Below, piece by piece: positions 1 to 7,651 of a stretch of 10,329 bases of DNA. The stretch covers positions 1 through 10,329 of the forward strand of contig CAMJRV010000053.1 in NCBI GenBank assembly GCA_946408315.1. Reading direction: 5' to 3'. The translations under genes and the position numbers were made by a program. Position 1 is the stretch's first letter, and every line of letters starts with the position of its first letter. The notes under the pieces are model-generated. The model made no database searches, had not been told where the DNA came from, and was given only the letters and a program-made list of their open reading frames with translations. Source of the DNA: an uncultured Bacillota bacterium. GTDB lineage: Bacteria; Bacillota; Clostridia; Peptostreptococcales; Anaerovoracaceae.

Positions 1-757
1 TGCCCTGGGCCATCAACATAATCTCTCCCGTAATGCCGCAGGTCAGGATCTTATCGGCCGTTCCCGAGGCCAGAACCTGCTCCATCATCCCGAAGGCGTC
101 GGAAATCTTTGCGCCTCCCAGGACAAAGACGCAAGGCTTGGCAGGACTTTTCAGGACTTTGGAGAGGGATGCGACTTCCTCCATGAGCAGCCGCCCGCCC
201 GCATAGGGCAATACCTGTTGGAACGCTACCATGGAGGGCGCATTTCTATGGGCCGCCGCAAAGGCATCGTTAATGTAAAAATCCATGAGCGGAGCCAGGT
301 TTCGGACAATGTAGGTCTGCAGCATTTCTTTCGCCTTCAGCTTGACGGCGTTTTCAAAAGTGGAAACCTCCTCCGTCAGATATCTGACATTCCCGAGCAA
401 AACTGCTTCGCCAGGTTTCAGAGCTTTGACAGCCTGCTGTGCCGCAGGTCCGGCCACATCGTCCACATATCCCACCTTACGTCCGAGATGTAAACTCAGC
501 TTCTCAGCATGCTCTTCCATGGAGATCAGGTTTTCATAATCCAGCGTATCTCCCTGATGAGCGATGATCGCCAGCTTTGCTCCCTTGTTCAGCAGGGACT
601 CGATGGTCGGAATGCTCTTTCTGATCCGGTTTTCATTTACAATTTTTTTGGTCTTCCGGTCGATGGGCGAGTTGATATCGACGCGAAGGAGAACGGTCTT
701 TCCCTCACAGTCAAATTCATCCATATGGCGAATCTTTACCGTTTTCTCTACTTCCAT
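1..757 (-). CDS. pgk: Phosphoglycerate kinase, archaeal type (3' end cut off by window edge)
   Basis: Interconverts 1,3-bisphosphoglycerate + ADP and 3-phosphoglycerate + ATP in the cytosol. I translated 252 codons without a stop; families run about 390-415 residues, so roughly 60% is present: the N-domain and the start of the nucleotide domain. Visible motifs: RVDINSP (25-31), HQG (68-70), GNVRY (122-126), NDAFAAAHR (163-171) and GGAK (214-217, ADP-side lysine). The wording 'DINSP', 'HQG' in place of bacterial 'HLGRP', and 'ADKILTCGITGEIMLMAQG' resembles archaeal PGKs more than bacterial ones, judged from remembered sequences. The start ATG lies inside the end of the GAPDH gene (10-base overlap ending in its TAG) with only a weak GGGA-like ribosome site, implying translational coupling. 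It is the second gene of a gap-pgk pair. Identity as PGK is very secure; archaeal-type affiliation is fairly secure. Confidence 0.93.
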   Translation of the reverse strand, partial: MEVEKTVKIRHMDEFDCEGKTVLLRVDINSPIDRKTKKIVNENRIRKSIPTIESLLNKGAKLAIIAHQGDTLDYENLISMEEHAEKLSLHLGRKVGYVDDVAGPAAQQAVKALKPGEAVLLGNVRYLTEEVSTFENAVKLKAKEMLQTYIVRNLAPLMDFYINDAFAAAHRNAPSMVAFQQVLPYAGGRLLMEEVASLSKVLKSPAKPCVFVLGGAKISDAFGMMEQVLASGTADKILTCGITGEIMLMAQG

Positions 758-1770
758 GACGGCAGTCCCAGATATTGATTTGTCAATCCGACAGCTTCCG
801 CACCGTTCTCCTGCATTTTTAGAGCTGCCCTTACTCCGTCGATGGTTTCCGGAATCGTAATAGATTCCTGCGGGATATGAATTCCGAACATGACATCGTC
901 CCCCGATTTAACGATGGTATCTTCCCAGATGCAGATCTCGTAAAGATCCCCTCTCTCCCGGCCCAAGTCTCTGGCATATTTGAAGATGGATGCGTTCCCC
1001 AGGAATCCGTCTTCCAGTCGAACGATTCTGATCCTGTCATGAGCATAAAAGGCACTCTTGACCTCCTCTACGGTAATTCCCTTTTTGGGCGTCGCGACGA
1101 CCGTAATGAAATGACCGTGAGTAATGGGCGTATGTACCAGAATTCCCGTGGCATCGACATGGGGCATGATGGTCATCAGATCCAGAGCCTGGTGGCTGGG
1201 GGCTTTGTCAACCTGCAACGCGTTCGTAAGACCCCTGTGATAATCCCCTGGGTCAGCAACTCTTCTGACGATGGTGATGGCTACCTTTTCAATGCCGCAG
1301 GCCTTATCCAGACAGTCCACCGCTCTGATGATTCCCGTCGTGTTGCAGGAAGTCAGCTTCAGATAGTCCTTGCCGATTCCCTTTTCGTAATTGGCATATC
1401 CATGGAAAAATACATCTGCGATGCTGTCGCTTTCCCCTCCCTGGAAGATGGCCTTTTTGTTATGTTTTTGATAGATTTCCTTGTTTTTCGCTCCGATCCC
1501 AGCTCCTGTCGCATCCAGTACGATATCCACCGACGGGAGGATTTCTTCCATCGTTCCAGAGACTTCAAAGCCCTTTTCCTCCAGGCTTTTTTTGCACGCC
1601 TCGTCAGGAGTAAACAGCTTATAGGGCATTCCTTTTTCCCTGAGGGCTCTGACGCTCAGCGTCGCCGCCGCGTCCACAACACCGACCAGCTCCATATCTC
1701 CCTGTTTGTGAACACCGTCTGCCAACCTCTGACCGATTACTCCATAACCTACTACCAATACTTTTTTCAT
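748..1770 (-). CDS. gap: Glyceraldehyde-3-phosphate dehydrogenase, class II (archaeal type)
   Basis: Oxidises glyceraldehyde-3-phosphate with phosphate to 1,3-bisphosphoglycerate, or the reverse in gluconeogenesis. The protein is 340 residues, the usual length for archaeal class II GAPDH. It has a Rossmann GYGVIG (8-13), a glycine-rich FQGGE (109-113), the class II catalytic motif SCNTTG (141-146; nucleophile Cys142) and a THGH segment (217-220) where the catalytic His is expected. Later stretches such as ARDLGRERGDLYEI also match Methanothermus-type enzymes as I remember them. Bacterial class I GAPDH has SCTTNC instead. Asp33 at the end of the second beta strand suggests NAD+ rather than NADP+ use (inference). 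I chose the ATG at 1770 because AAAGGAG sits 8 bases upstream; an in-frame GTG at 1821 would add 17 unconserved residues and run into the hairpin. Its TAG overlaps the pgk start. Confidence 0.93.
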   Translation of the reverse strand: MKKVLVVGYGVIGQRLADGVHKQGDMELVGVVDAAATLSVRALREKGMPYKLFTPDEACKKSLEEKGFEVSGTMEEILPSVDIVLDATGAGIGAKNKEIYQKHNKKAIFQGGESDSIADVFFHGYANYEKGIGKDYLKLTSCNTTGIIRAVDCLDKACGIEKVAITIVRRVADPGDYHRGLTNALQVDKAPSHQALDLMTIMPHVDATGILVHTPITHGHFITVVATPKKGITVEEVKSAFYAHDRIRIVRLEDGFLGNASIFKYARDLGRERGDLYEICIWEDTIVKSGDDVMFGIHIPQESITIPETIDGVRAALKMQENGAEAVGLTNQYLGLPSWK

Positions 1771-1778
1771 CTTTCTCT

Positions 1779-1785
1779 CTCCTTT
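1779..1785 (-). promoter_or_regulatory. Ribosome binding site deciding the gap start
   Basis: AAAGGAG lies 8 bases before the ATG at 1770. It favours this start over the upstream in-frame GTG at 1821. Confidence 0.8.
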
Positions 1786-1822
1786 GCGTTGTTTGATATT
1801 TAACGAACTATCCCTATACACT

Positions 1823-1858
1823 GCATAAGGTCACACGGTGATGCGTGTGACCTTATGC
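1823..1858 (-). repeat. Perfect 15-bp inverted repeat between gabT-like gene and gap
   Basis: Arms GCATAAGGTCACACG (1823-1837) and CGTGTGACCTTATGC (1844-1858) are perfect complements with a 6-base loop. It is the main feature of the 127-base gap 1771-1897. On the minus-strand transcript the stem is followed by AGUGUAUAGGG and on the plus strand by UUAGAGCUUC, so neither side has a real U-tract and a canonical intrinsic terminator is doubtful. Other readings are a Rho-assisted or U-tract-less terminator, an RNA-stabilising or processing hairpin separating the operon from gap-pgk, or an operator for gap-pgk. I found no convincing -35/-10 pair in the gap. Confidence 0.85.
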
Positions 1859-1897
1859 TTAGAGCTTCATTATTAAGAAACTGACATTATTCGATGG

Positions 1898-3256
1898 TTA
1901 TTTACCGTTTACAACTGTAGCGATGGCCCTATCCAGGATATCAAGGCCGGCGTAAAGCTGTTCGTCTGTGACTACCAGCGGCATCAGGAATCGGATGCAA
2001 TTGTCTCTTACTCCTGCTCCCAGCACAACGAGACCGTTCTTCATACATTCTGCAATGATAGCCTTTGTCTCTTCTTTTGCCGGTTCCTTTGTGGCTCTGT
2101 CCTTTACAAGCTCTATGGCAAGCATTGCGCCTTTGCCTCTTACGTCGCCGATGAGGCTGTATTTTTCTTTCAGCTCATAAAATCTCTTGATCGCGATGCT
2201 GCCGATATGGTTCGCTTTTTCACAGAAGTTGTCTCTTTCCATGATTTCAAGGACCTTCAGCGCGGAAGCGGTAGCAAGGGCGTTGCCGCAGTATGTACCG
2301 CCCAATTCACCGGGATTTACGGATTCCATGATCTCCTTTTTCGCTGTCACGCAGGCAACGGGGATTCCGCCGGCGACGGACTTGGCGCTGACTATGATAT
2401 CAGGTCTGACGCTCCAGTGTTCGCAAGCGAACATCTTTCCGGTTCTCGCATATCCCGACTGGATCTCGTCGGCAATCAGGAGAATTCCGTATTTGTCGCA
2501 GATACGTCTCATTTCCTTCAAGAAAGCGTCTGGAGGCACGACAAAACCGCCTTCGCCAAGTATCGGCTCCAAAACGATTGCGGCAACCTGATCCGGAGCG
2601 ACGTATTCCAGGAAAAAGCTATCTTCAAACATCTTGGCGCAATGCATTCCACAGCTTTCCTTTTCCAGTCCATAGGGACATCTGTAGCAGTAAGGGAACG
2701 GGAATCTGTTCACGCCTGACGGGAGGGGGCCGAATCCGGTTTTATACGGACGGCATTTGCTTGTCATCGCCATTGTCATATAGGATCTTCCGTGGAAGGC
2801 GCCTGCAAAACAAATGATCTCGCTTCTGCCGGTGAATCTTCTCGCAAGCTTCACGGCATTTTCATCCGCTTCGGCTCCGGTGTTGACCAGTATGGATTTC
2901 TTTTCGCCTTCAATAGGGATGATTTCATTTAACTTTTCAGCAAGTCTTGGATACTGCTCATAGTTGAAGACGTTGATGTTGGGCGCGAAGTACTTATCGC
3001 ACTGAGCCTTAACCGCTTCCACCACTTCCGGGTGGGAATGGCCGATATTCAGCACGCCGATACCCGCGACGAAATCAAGGAATCTGTTTCCGTCCACGTC
3101 CTGGACCATGGCGCCTTCCGCCTTGTCGACAAAAACAGGAGCCAGCATTCCTACCGCATCCGTGACGTTATCCTTCCTCACTTTCAGCAGTTCCGCCGAC
3201 TTCGGACCCGGTATGGTATCCGTAACCATTTTAGGCAAGCTTGTTCTGAGTGACAT
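1898..3256 (-). CDS. gabT: Class III PLP aminotransferase, probable 4-aminobutyrate transaminase
   Basis: Probably transfers the omega-amino group of GABA (or a close homologue) to 2-oxoglutarate or pyruvate, giving succinate semialdehyde for the neighbouring dehydrogenase. At 452 residues it is full length for class III, fold type I transaminases. It shows the substrate-side GIGVLNIGHSHP (65-76), PLP-phosphate NTGAEADENAVKLAR (125-139), FHGR (154-157), the PLP-ring Asp263 in ADEIQSG, and the Schiff-base Lys292 in SAKSVAGG. An unusual feature is the cysteine set C190, C193, C202, C206, a possible metal or Fe-S site. The ATG at 3256 has AAGGAGG 8 bases upstream; a TTG-initiated extension to 3328 would overlap 4hbD and is rejected. 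It is the last gene of the operon, 40 bases after 4hbD. Beta-alanine, 5-aminovalerate or ornithine-type substrates cannot be excluded from sequence alone. Confidence 0.85.
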   Translation of the reverse strand: MSLRTSLPKMVTDTIPGPKSAELLKVRKDNVTDAVGMLAPVFVDKAEGAMVQDVDGNRFLDFVAGIGVLNIGHSHPEVVEAVKAQCDKYFAPNINVFNYEQYPRLAEKLNEIIPIEGEKKSILVNTGAEADENAVKLARRFTGRSEIICFAGAFHGRSYMTMAMTSKCRPYKTGFGPLPSGVNRFPFPYCYRCPYGLEKESCGMHCAKMFEDSFFLEYVAPDQVAAIVLEPILGEGGFVVPPDAFLKEMRRICDKYGILLIADEIQSGYARTGKMFACEHWSVRPDIIVSAKSVAGGIPVACVTAKKEIMESVNPGELGGTYCGNALATASALKVLEIMERDNFCEKANHIGSIAIKRFYELKEKYSLIGDVRGKGAMLAIELVKDRATKEPAKEETKAIIAECMKNGLVVLGAGVRDNCIRFLMPLVVTDEQLYAGLDILDRAIATVVNGK

Positions 3257-3264
3257 TTTTTCTT

Positions 3265-3271
3265 CCTCCTT
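3265..3271 (-). promoter_or_regulatory. Ribosome binding site deciding the gabT start
   Basis: AAGGAGG lies 8 bases before the ATG at 3256. It excludes the longer TTG-started reading that overlaps the previous gene. Confidence 0.85.
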
Positions 3272-3296
3272 AAATTTTAATGATTTACCGCTGCTG

Positions 3297-4427
3297 TTAC
3301 TTGTAAGTCTCCCGATATATCTCAACAATCAGATCCCTTGTCAGAGGCACATAGGAATTTACAACCAGCCGCTGCTGATTCTTCAGCACGGAATCGGCAA
3401 ATATTTCGATGTCCTCTTCCTTGAAACCGTACTCCCATAAGGGCTTCAGGTGGAGTATTTTCTCCTCAAGCGCCGCGAGGTTTGCAATGGCGTCATTTTC
3501 GCTGCCACCCAGGATCCGTGCGATGGTCTTCTTGAAATCCGCGATCTTGCCGTCCGGCTTGATGGAGTCATATTTTTCAAGTACCTTGCCGAACAGGGCG
3601 TAATTGGATTCGCCGTGAGGCACATGGTAAGTTCCGCCGAGAGGGAAGGACATGGCGTGAACGGTGGCGCAGCCTGCCTGCAGGAAAGCCAGCCCCGCAT
3701 AGCATGCAGCGGTCAGGAATTCATCCAAATATTCAAATCTGGCATCCGGCCCCTTTTCTCCGATTCTTCGGAAACCCTCCAGAATCAGCTCCATGGCCTT
3801 GACACCGAACAGTTCCGACGTCATGGTAGCTCTCGCAGGCGACAGGTAGGATTCGACCGCATGGATCAGCGCATCGATTGCGGAAGATGCGAAAGGCCCA
3901 TAAGGAAGCGTACTTAGAAATTCGGGAATCAGACAAACAGTTCCAGGAATCAGCAGGTCGGATACAAGTCCCAGCTTGGTAGTCTTTCCGTTTTCATCTC
4001 TCACGATGGCGACAGAGATATTGGTCACTTCCGAGCCCGTTCCACAGGTTGTCGGCAGTGCGATCAGATCCTTTTCCGGGACTACGTCGACTTTCTTGAA
4101 ATACAGATCGTGTACGCTTCCGGTTCTTTTCAGGGAAAGCAGCTTCCCGATATCCAGGATGGCTCCGCCGCCGATAGCAATTACTCTGTCATAAGTTTCA
4201 GGATCGATAGCCGCAAAGATATCCGTGATCATTTCCTCCGAAGGCTCGCCGACTCCGAACTTTTCCTGGAAGACAAACTTGCACTGTAAGCTGCAGTCCT
4301 TCATAAACGGTATGTAAATATATTCGTTTGTAAATACCAGGTCTCTTTGCCCTAATTGAAATTCTCCAGCAAATTCTTGAAAGGTTTTGAATTTGTGCAG
4401 TTGGGGCTTGATTAAAATTTCTCTCAT
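3297..4427 (-). CDS. 4hbD: 4-hydroxybutyrate dehydrogenase (iron-containing alcohol dehydrogenase family)
   Basis: Reversibly reduces succinate semialdehyde to 4-hydroxybutyrate with NADH; cytosolic. At 376 residues it matches the family length. Features in order: nucleotide-binding GGGAILD (86-92), PTTCGTGSEVTN (125-136), and metal ligands expected at D185, H189, H257 and H271, all present within DALIH, VHAMS and HVPHGE. It resembles the Clostridium kluyveri 4-hydroxybutyrate dehydrogenase as I recall it, notably VFQEKFGVGEPSEEMI (52-67) and the tail FADSVLKNQQRLVVNSY (343-359). These are not general Fe-ADH signatures, which is why I name the substrate. The ATG has AAGGAG (4436-4441) placed over the end of etfA, and only 5 bases separate the etfA stop from this start, so the two are translationally linked. 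A homologous 3- or 5-carbon hydroxy acid remains possible. Confidence 0.9.
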   Translation of the reverse strand: MREILIKPQLHKFKTFQEFAGEFQLGQRDLVFTNEYIYIPFMKDCSLQCKFVFQEKFGVGEPSEEMITDIFAAIDPETYDRVIAIGGGAILDIGKLLSLKRTGSVHDLYFKKVDVVPEKDLIALPTTCGTGSEVTNISVAIVRDENGKTTKLGLVSDLLIPGTVCLIPEFLSTLPYGPFASSAIDALIHAVESYLSPARATMTSELFGVKAMELILEGFRRIGEKGPDARFEYLDEFLTAACYAGLAFLQAGCATVHAMSFPLGGTYHVPHGESNYALFGKVLEKYDSIKPDGKIADFKKTIARILGGSENDAIANLAALEEKILHLKPLWEYGFKEEDIEIFADSVLKNQQRLVVNSYVPLTRDLIVEIYRETYK

Positions 4428-4432
4428 CGTCT

Positions 4433-5692
4433 TTACTCCTTATCCCACTGGGTGATAATTTCCGGGATGATCTTGAATAGATCTCCTACAAGTCCATAAT
4501 CGGCGACTTCAAAGATCGGAGCCTCCGGATTCTTATTGATCGCCACGATGATATCCGAGGTCTGCATTCCCGCCAAATGCTGAATGGCTCCTGAAATGCC
4601 GCAGGCGAAATAGATCTTCGGCTTGACGGTAGTTCCCGTCTGTCCTACCTGATGGCAGTGATCGATCCAGCCCGAGTCTACAGCCGCACGGGATGCTCCC
4701 ACTACGCCGCCTACAGCGCTGGCAAGTTTTTTGATCAATTCAAAGCCGGAGGCATCTCCCAGCCCTCTGCCTCCGGAGCAGACGATCTGCGCCTCCGTAA
4801 GGGAAACCATCTGTTTGGCGGCTTTTACGACTTCAACCACTTCCACGAAAAAATCGTCCTGCTTCAAATCCGGCTTGAGATCGACCCGCGCTCCTTTTCT
4901 GCCTTGCATCTTTTCCAATTTGTCCATGACTCCCGGTCTGACGGTTGACATCTGCGGCCTGTGAGTCGGGCAGACGATGGTCGCCATCAGATTGCCTCCG
5001 AATGCGGGTCTTGTCTGCTTCAGGTTCTTGTTGCCGTCGTTTCGGTCCATATCCTTGGTATTCATCGTGGTGTACTGGTCAAGATAATCGATATAATTCC
5101 CGGTATTCACGTCAAGCCTTGTACAGTCTGCCGTAAGTCCGGTATCCAGCCTGGCTGCGATCCTCGGGGCTAGATCCCTGCCGATGTGGGTCGCGCCGAA
5201 AAGCACGATTTCCGGCTTGTATTCCTTAATCGAATCGGTGATTACCTTTGCGTAGCCATCTGTCGTATATCGTTCCAGCAACGGATCACTGGCCACGTAG
5301 ACCAGATCGGCGCCGTATGCATACAGCTCATCAATGAGATGGTCCACATTTCCTCCCACCAAAACGGCACATACCTTTGTGTCACTGCCGATTTCCCTGG
5401 ATATCCTGTGGCCTTCTCCCAGCAGTTCCAGCGCAACGTTCATCAGCTTTCCTTCTCTCTGCTCGGTAAATACCCATACGTCTTTATATGCGGAAAGGTC
5501 CACCGGGCCTTTCTTGGTTTCTTCCGTTTTGATGATCGCATCGAATTTACAAGCCGGGATGCACTGGTTGCAAACGGTGCATTTCTCATTGATCACTGCC
5601 AGCCTGTCTATCATCTCGATCGCATTGAAGGGACATGCCTTGACACAGAGCGTGCAGCCCTTGCATTTTTCTTTGATTACCTGTATTGCCAT
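4433..5692 (-). CDS. etfA: Electron-transfer flavoprotein alpha subunit with N-terminal 2x[4Fe-4S] ferredoxin domain
   Basis: Alpha subunit of an EtfAB flavoprotein passing electrons to the acyl-CoA dehydrogenase encoded just upstream. Residues 1-55 form a bacterial-ferredoxin domain with cysteines C10, C13, C16, C20 and C38, C41, C44, C48, enough for two [4Fe-4S] clusters. Then come the EtfA nucleotide-fold domain (about 70-290) and the FAD-binding C-terminal domain with GGRGLGD (307-313), [11 protein letters not shown] (332-342), [11 protein letters not shown] (348-358) and [10 protein letters not shown] (363-372). Its 419 residues exceed a plain EtfA (about 310-340) by the ferredoxin domain. 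The same fusion is known in CarE of the Acetobacterium woodii caffeyl-CoA reductase, a bifurcating complex. It starts 12 bases after the etfB stop with a G-rich ribosome site. The fused ferredoxin presumably wires the bifurcating flavin to soluble ferredoxin (inference). Confidence 0.95.
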   Translation of the reverse strand: MAIQVIKEKCKGCTLCVKACPFNAIEMIDRLAVINEKCTVCNQCIPACKFDAIIKTEETKKGPVDLSAYKDVWVFTEQREGKLMNVALELLGEGHRISREIGSDTKVCAVLVGGNVDHLIDELYAYGADLVYVASDPLLERYTTDGYAKVITDSIKEYKPEIVLFGATHIGRDLAPRIAARLDTGLTADCTRLDVNTGNYIDYLDQYTTMNTKDMDRNDGNKNLKQTRPAFGGNLMATIVCPTHRPQMSTVRPGVMDKLEKMQGRKGARVDLKPDLKQDDFFVEVVEVVKAAKQMVSLTEAQIVCSGGRGLGDASGFELIKKLASAVGGVVGASRAAVDSGWIDHCHQVGQTGTTVKPKIYFACGISGAIQHLAGMQTSDIIVAINKNPEAPIFEVADYGLVGDLFKIIPEIITQWDKE

Positions 5693-5704
5693 CTTACGTC
5701 CCCC

Positions 5705-6493
5705 CTAAATAATATGTTTCTTTTTAAGATCCGAAATAAAGCCGTCTGCGATTTCCTTTGCCGTATCGCCTTCCACGATCACGCCTTTACCCTTTTTGGC
5801 AGGCGTAAAGGATTTATATACGTTTGTCGGAGAGGCATCCAGTCCCACTTTTGCCAGGTCCACGCCGATATCAGCAGCATTCCATACCTTGATGTCGAAC
5901 TTGGCCGCCTTGTAGATCCCTCTCACCGACATATACCTCGGACAATTCAGCTCCTTGATGGCCGTCAGTACGCAGGGCGTCTTCAGCTTCAGCACTTCAT
6001 AGCCGTTTTCCAGCGCTCTCTTTACGGTAATCATGCCTTCGTCCATGGCAAATTCCCTGACATAGGTCACCTGGGGAAGTTTAAGCTTTTCCGCAAGCTG
6101 GGGCCCTACCTGAGCGGTATCTCCATCAATAGCCTGCCGTCCTGTAAAGATGATGTCGTACTCCCCCAGTTTTCTGATTCCCGCAGCCAGGGCGTTTGAC
6201 GTGGCCCAGGTATCGGAGCCCCCCAGAGCTCTGTCGGAAAGCAATACCGCATCATCCGCCCCCATGGCGATACATTCTTGCAGCATTTCCTTTGCCTGAG
6301 GCGGCCCCATGGTAATGACCGTAATGTGGGTATCCGGGTTCTCATCTTTGATTTTCAGCGCCTCTTCCAGCGCATTGGCGTCATCGTGATTCAGGATGCT
6401 CGGCACTCCTTCTCGGATGAGGGTTCCCTTGACAGGATCAATTTTTACTTCATTCGTATCTGGTACCTGTTTGACGCATACGATTATTTTCAT
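5705..6493 (-). CDS. etfB: Electron-transfer flavoprotein beta subunit
   Basis: Beta subunit of the EtfAB pair. At 262 residues it is full length. It begins with the typical MKIIVCVKQVPDT, has a central GGSDTWATS (91-99), and carries GRQAIDGDTAQVGPQLAE (118-135), the flavin-binding stretch seen in anaerobic, bifurcating Etf families. The EtfB signature region KELNCPRYMSVRGI (180-193) is present. In bifurcating complexes this subunit holds the FAD that takes a hydride from NADH and splits the electrons between ferredoxin and the acyl-CoA dehydrogenase. It lies 18 bases after the acyl-CoA dehydrogenase stop and 12 bases before etfA, within one transcription unit. The ATG at 6493 follows a G-rich AAGGCGGAG element. 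Bifurcation rather than simple electron transfer is inferred from motifs and the ferredoxin-fused partner. Confidence 0.95.
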   Translation of the reverse strand: MKIIVCVKQVPDTNEVKIDPVKGTLIREGVPSILNHDDANALEEALKIKDENPDTHITVITMGPPQAKEMLQECIAMGADDAVLLSDRALGGSDTWATSNALAAGIRKLGEYDIIFTGRQAIDGDTAQVGPQLAEKLKLPQVTYVREFAMDEGMITVKRALENGYEVLKLKTPCVLTAIKELNCPRYMSVRGIYKAAKFDIKVWNAADIGVDLAKVGLDASPTNVYKSFTPAKKGKGVIVEGDTAKEIADGFISDLKKKHII

Positions 6494-6511
6494 TTCCGTG
6501 TCTCCGCCTTT

Positions 6512-7651
6512 CTATTTGAATATGTCGCCCGAAATAACCATCTTCATGACTTCCGAGGTGCCCTCGTAGATTTCTGTGATCTTGGCGTCTCTCATCATGC
6601 GTTCCACCGGATAATCCTTGATATATCCATATCCGCCGTGAAACTGAACGGCTTTGGTGGTTACATACATGGCAGTTTCGGAACAGGCCAGCTTCGCCTG
6701 GGCGGCCTCCACCGTGCTCGGAAGTCCCTTTTGCCTTCTGTTGCATGCATAATACAGAAGGAGCCTGGAGCTGTCGATCCTCGTCTTCATGTCGGCCATT
6801 TCAAAGGCCAGAGCCTGGAACTTATCCAGTGTTTTTCCGAACTGTTTTCTCTGTTTCATATACGCAACGGTTTGATCAAAGGCGCCCTGGGCGATTCCCA
6901 GCGCCTGGGCCGCAATTCCCAGCCTTCCCACATCCAGGGATGTCATAGCGACCTTGAAGCCTTTTCCGAGTTCCCCCAGAAGGTTTTCCTTCGGTACGAT
7001 GCAGTCTTCAAAGACGAGCTCCGCTGCGATGGAGCCTCTGATGCCCATTTTATTTTCCTTTTTGCCCCTTGAGAATCCCGGCATGCCCTTTTCAACGATA
7101 AAGGCGCTGATTCCTTTGGTTCCTTTTGATTTATCCGTCATCGCCATGATTACATAGACTTCGGCGATACCGCCTCCGGATATGAATATCTTTGACCCGT
7201 TGATCAGCCAGTGATCGCCTTTATCTTCCGCCTTAGTCTGTTGCATGGCCGCGTCTGTTCCCGCATTGGGCTCCGTAAGTCCGAACGCTCCAAGCTTTTT
7301 ACCGGATAAAAGGTCCGGCAGATATTTCCGCTTCTGCTCCTCTGTGCCGTATGTAAAAATCGGCCAGCAACATAGCGCGTTATGAGTCTGCACGATTACG
7401 CCATGGGACGCGCACACCTTGGACAGCTCTTCCACAGCCATGATATATGCGATGTAATCCGCCCCCGCACCGCCGTATTCCTCAGGAAACGGCATGCCCA
7501 TGACTCCCAATTCACCGAGCTTTGCTACGGTTTCTTTGGGAAATTCCGCTTCTGCGTCGAGATATTCCGCGATGGGAGCGACCTCTGCCGCAGCGAATTC
7601 CTTGATCATTTTTTTAATCATCTGCTGTTCTCTGGTCAAATTAAAATCCAT
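6512..7651 (-). CDS. bcd: Short-chain acyl-CoA dehydrogenase (butyryl-CoA dehydrogenase type)
   Basis: FAD enzyme that in fermenters works as an enoyl-CoA reductase, turning crotonyl-CoA (or acryloyl-/pentenoyl-CoA) into the saturated thioester. At 379 residues it is full length. Features: N-terminal helical domain with FPEEYGGAG (55-63), FAD/substrate motif AFGLTEPNAGTD (122-133), KIFISGGG (154-161) in the beta domain, and the C-terminal QFHGGYGYIKDYPVERMMRD (336-355) followed by IYEGTSE, where Glu363 is the expected catalytic base of the short-chain family. The ATG follows AGGAGG with 5-base spacing. The order dehydrogenase-etfB-etfA parallels carCDE of caffeyl-CoA reductase and indicates a dedicated electron-transfer complex. 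Chain-length specificity cannot be read from sequence by eye; butyryl-CoA fits the 4-carbon neighbours, propionyl- or valeryl-CoA are alternatives. Confidence 0.92.
   Translation of the reverse strand: MDFNLTREQQMIKKMIKEFAAAEVAPIAEYLDAEAEFPKETVAKLGELGVMGMPFPEEYGGAGADYIAYIMAVEELSKVCASHGVIVQTHNALCCWPIFTYGTEEQKRKYLPDLLSGKKLGAFGLTEPNAGTDAAMQQTKAEDKGDHWLINGSKIFISGGGIAEVYVIMAMTDKSKGTKGISAFIVEKGMPGFSRGKKENKMGIRGSIAAELVFEDCIVPKENLLGELGKGFKVAMTSLDVGRLGIAAQALGIAQGAFDQTVAYMKQRKQFGKTLDKFQALAFEMADMKTRIDSSRLLLYYACNRRQKGLPSTVEAAQAKLACSETAMYVTTKAVQFHGGYGYIKDYPVERMMRDAKITEIYEGTSEVMKMVISGDIFK

Noticed and set aside
877..1803. A 308-codon plus-strand open frame opposite gap.
   Set aside because: It lies antisense over a gene with clear class II GAPDH motifs, shows no recognisable domain, and its residue make-up looks like a reverse-strand shadow.
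1771..1897. A sigma-70-type promoter for gap in the gap between gabT and gap.
   Set aside because: AT-rich pieces such as TTAAAT exist but no -35/-10 pair with good spacing was found, so I do not list one. gap-pgk may be read through from the operon or use a weak promoter.
5186..6199. A 337-codon plus-strand open frame opposite etfB and the etfA start.
   Set aside because: It spans two convincing minus-strand genes and their junction, has no family resemblance, and has no good ribosome site; treated as a shadow.
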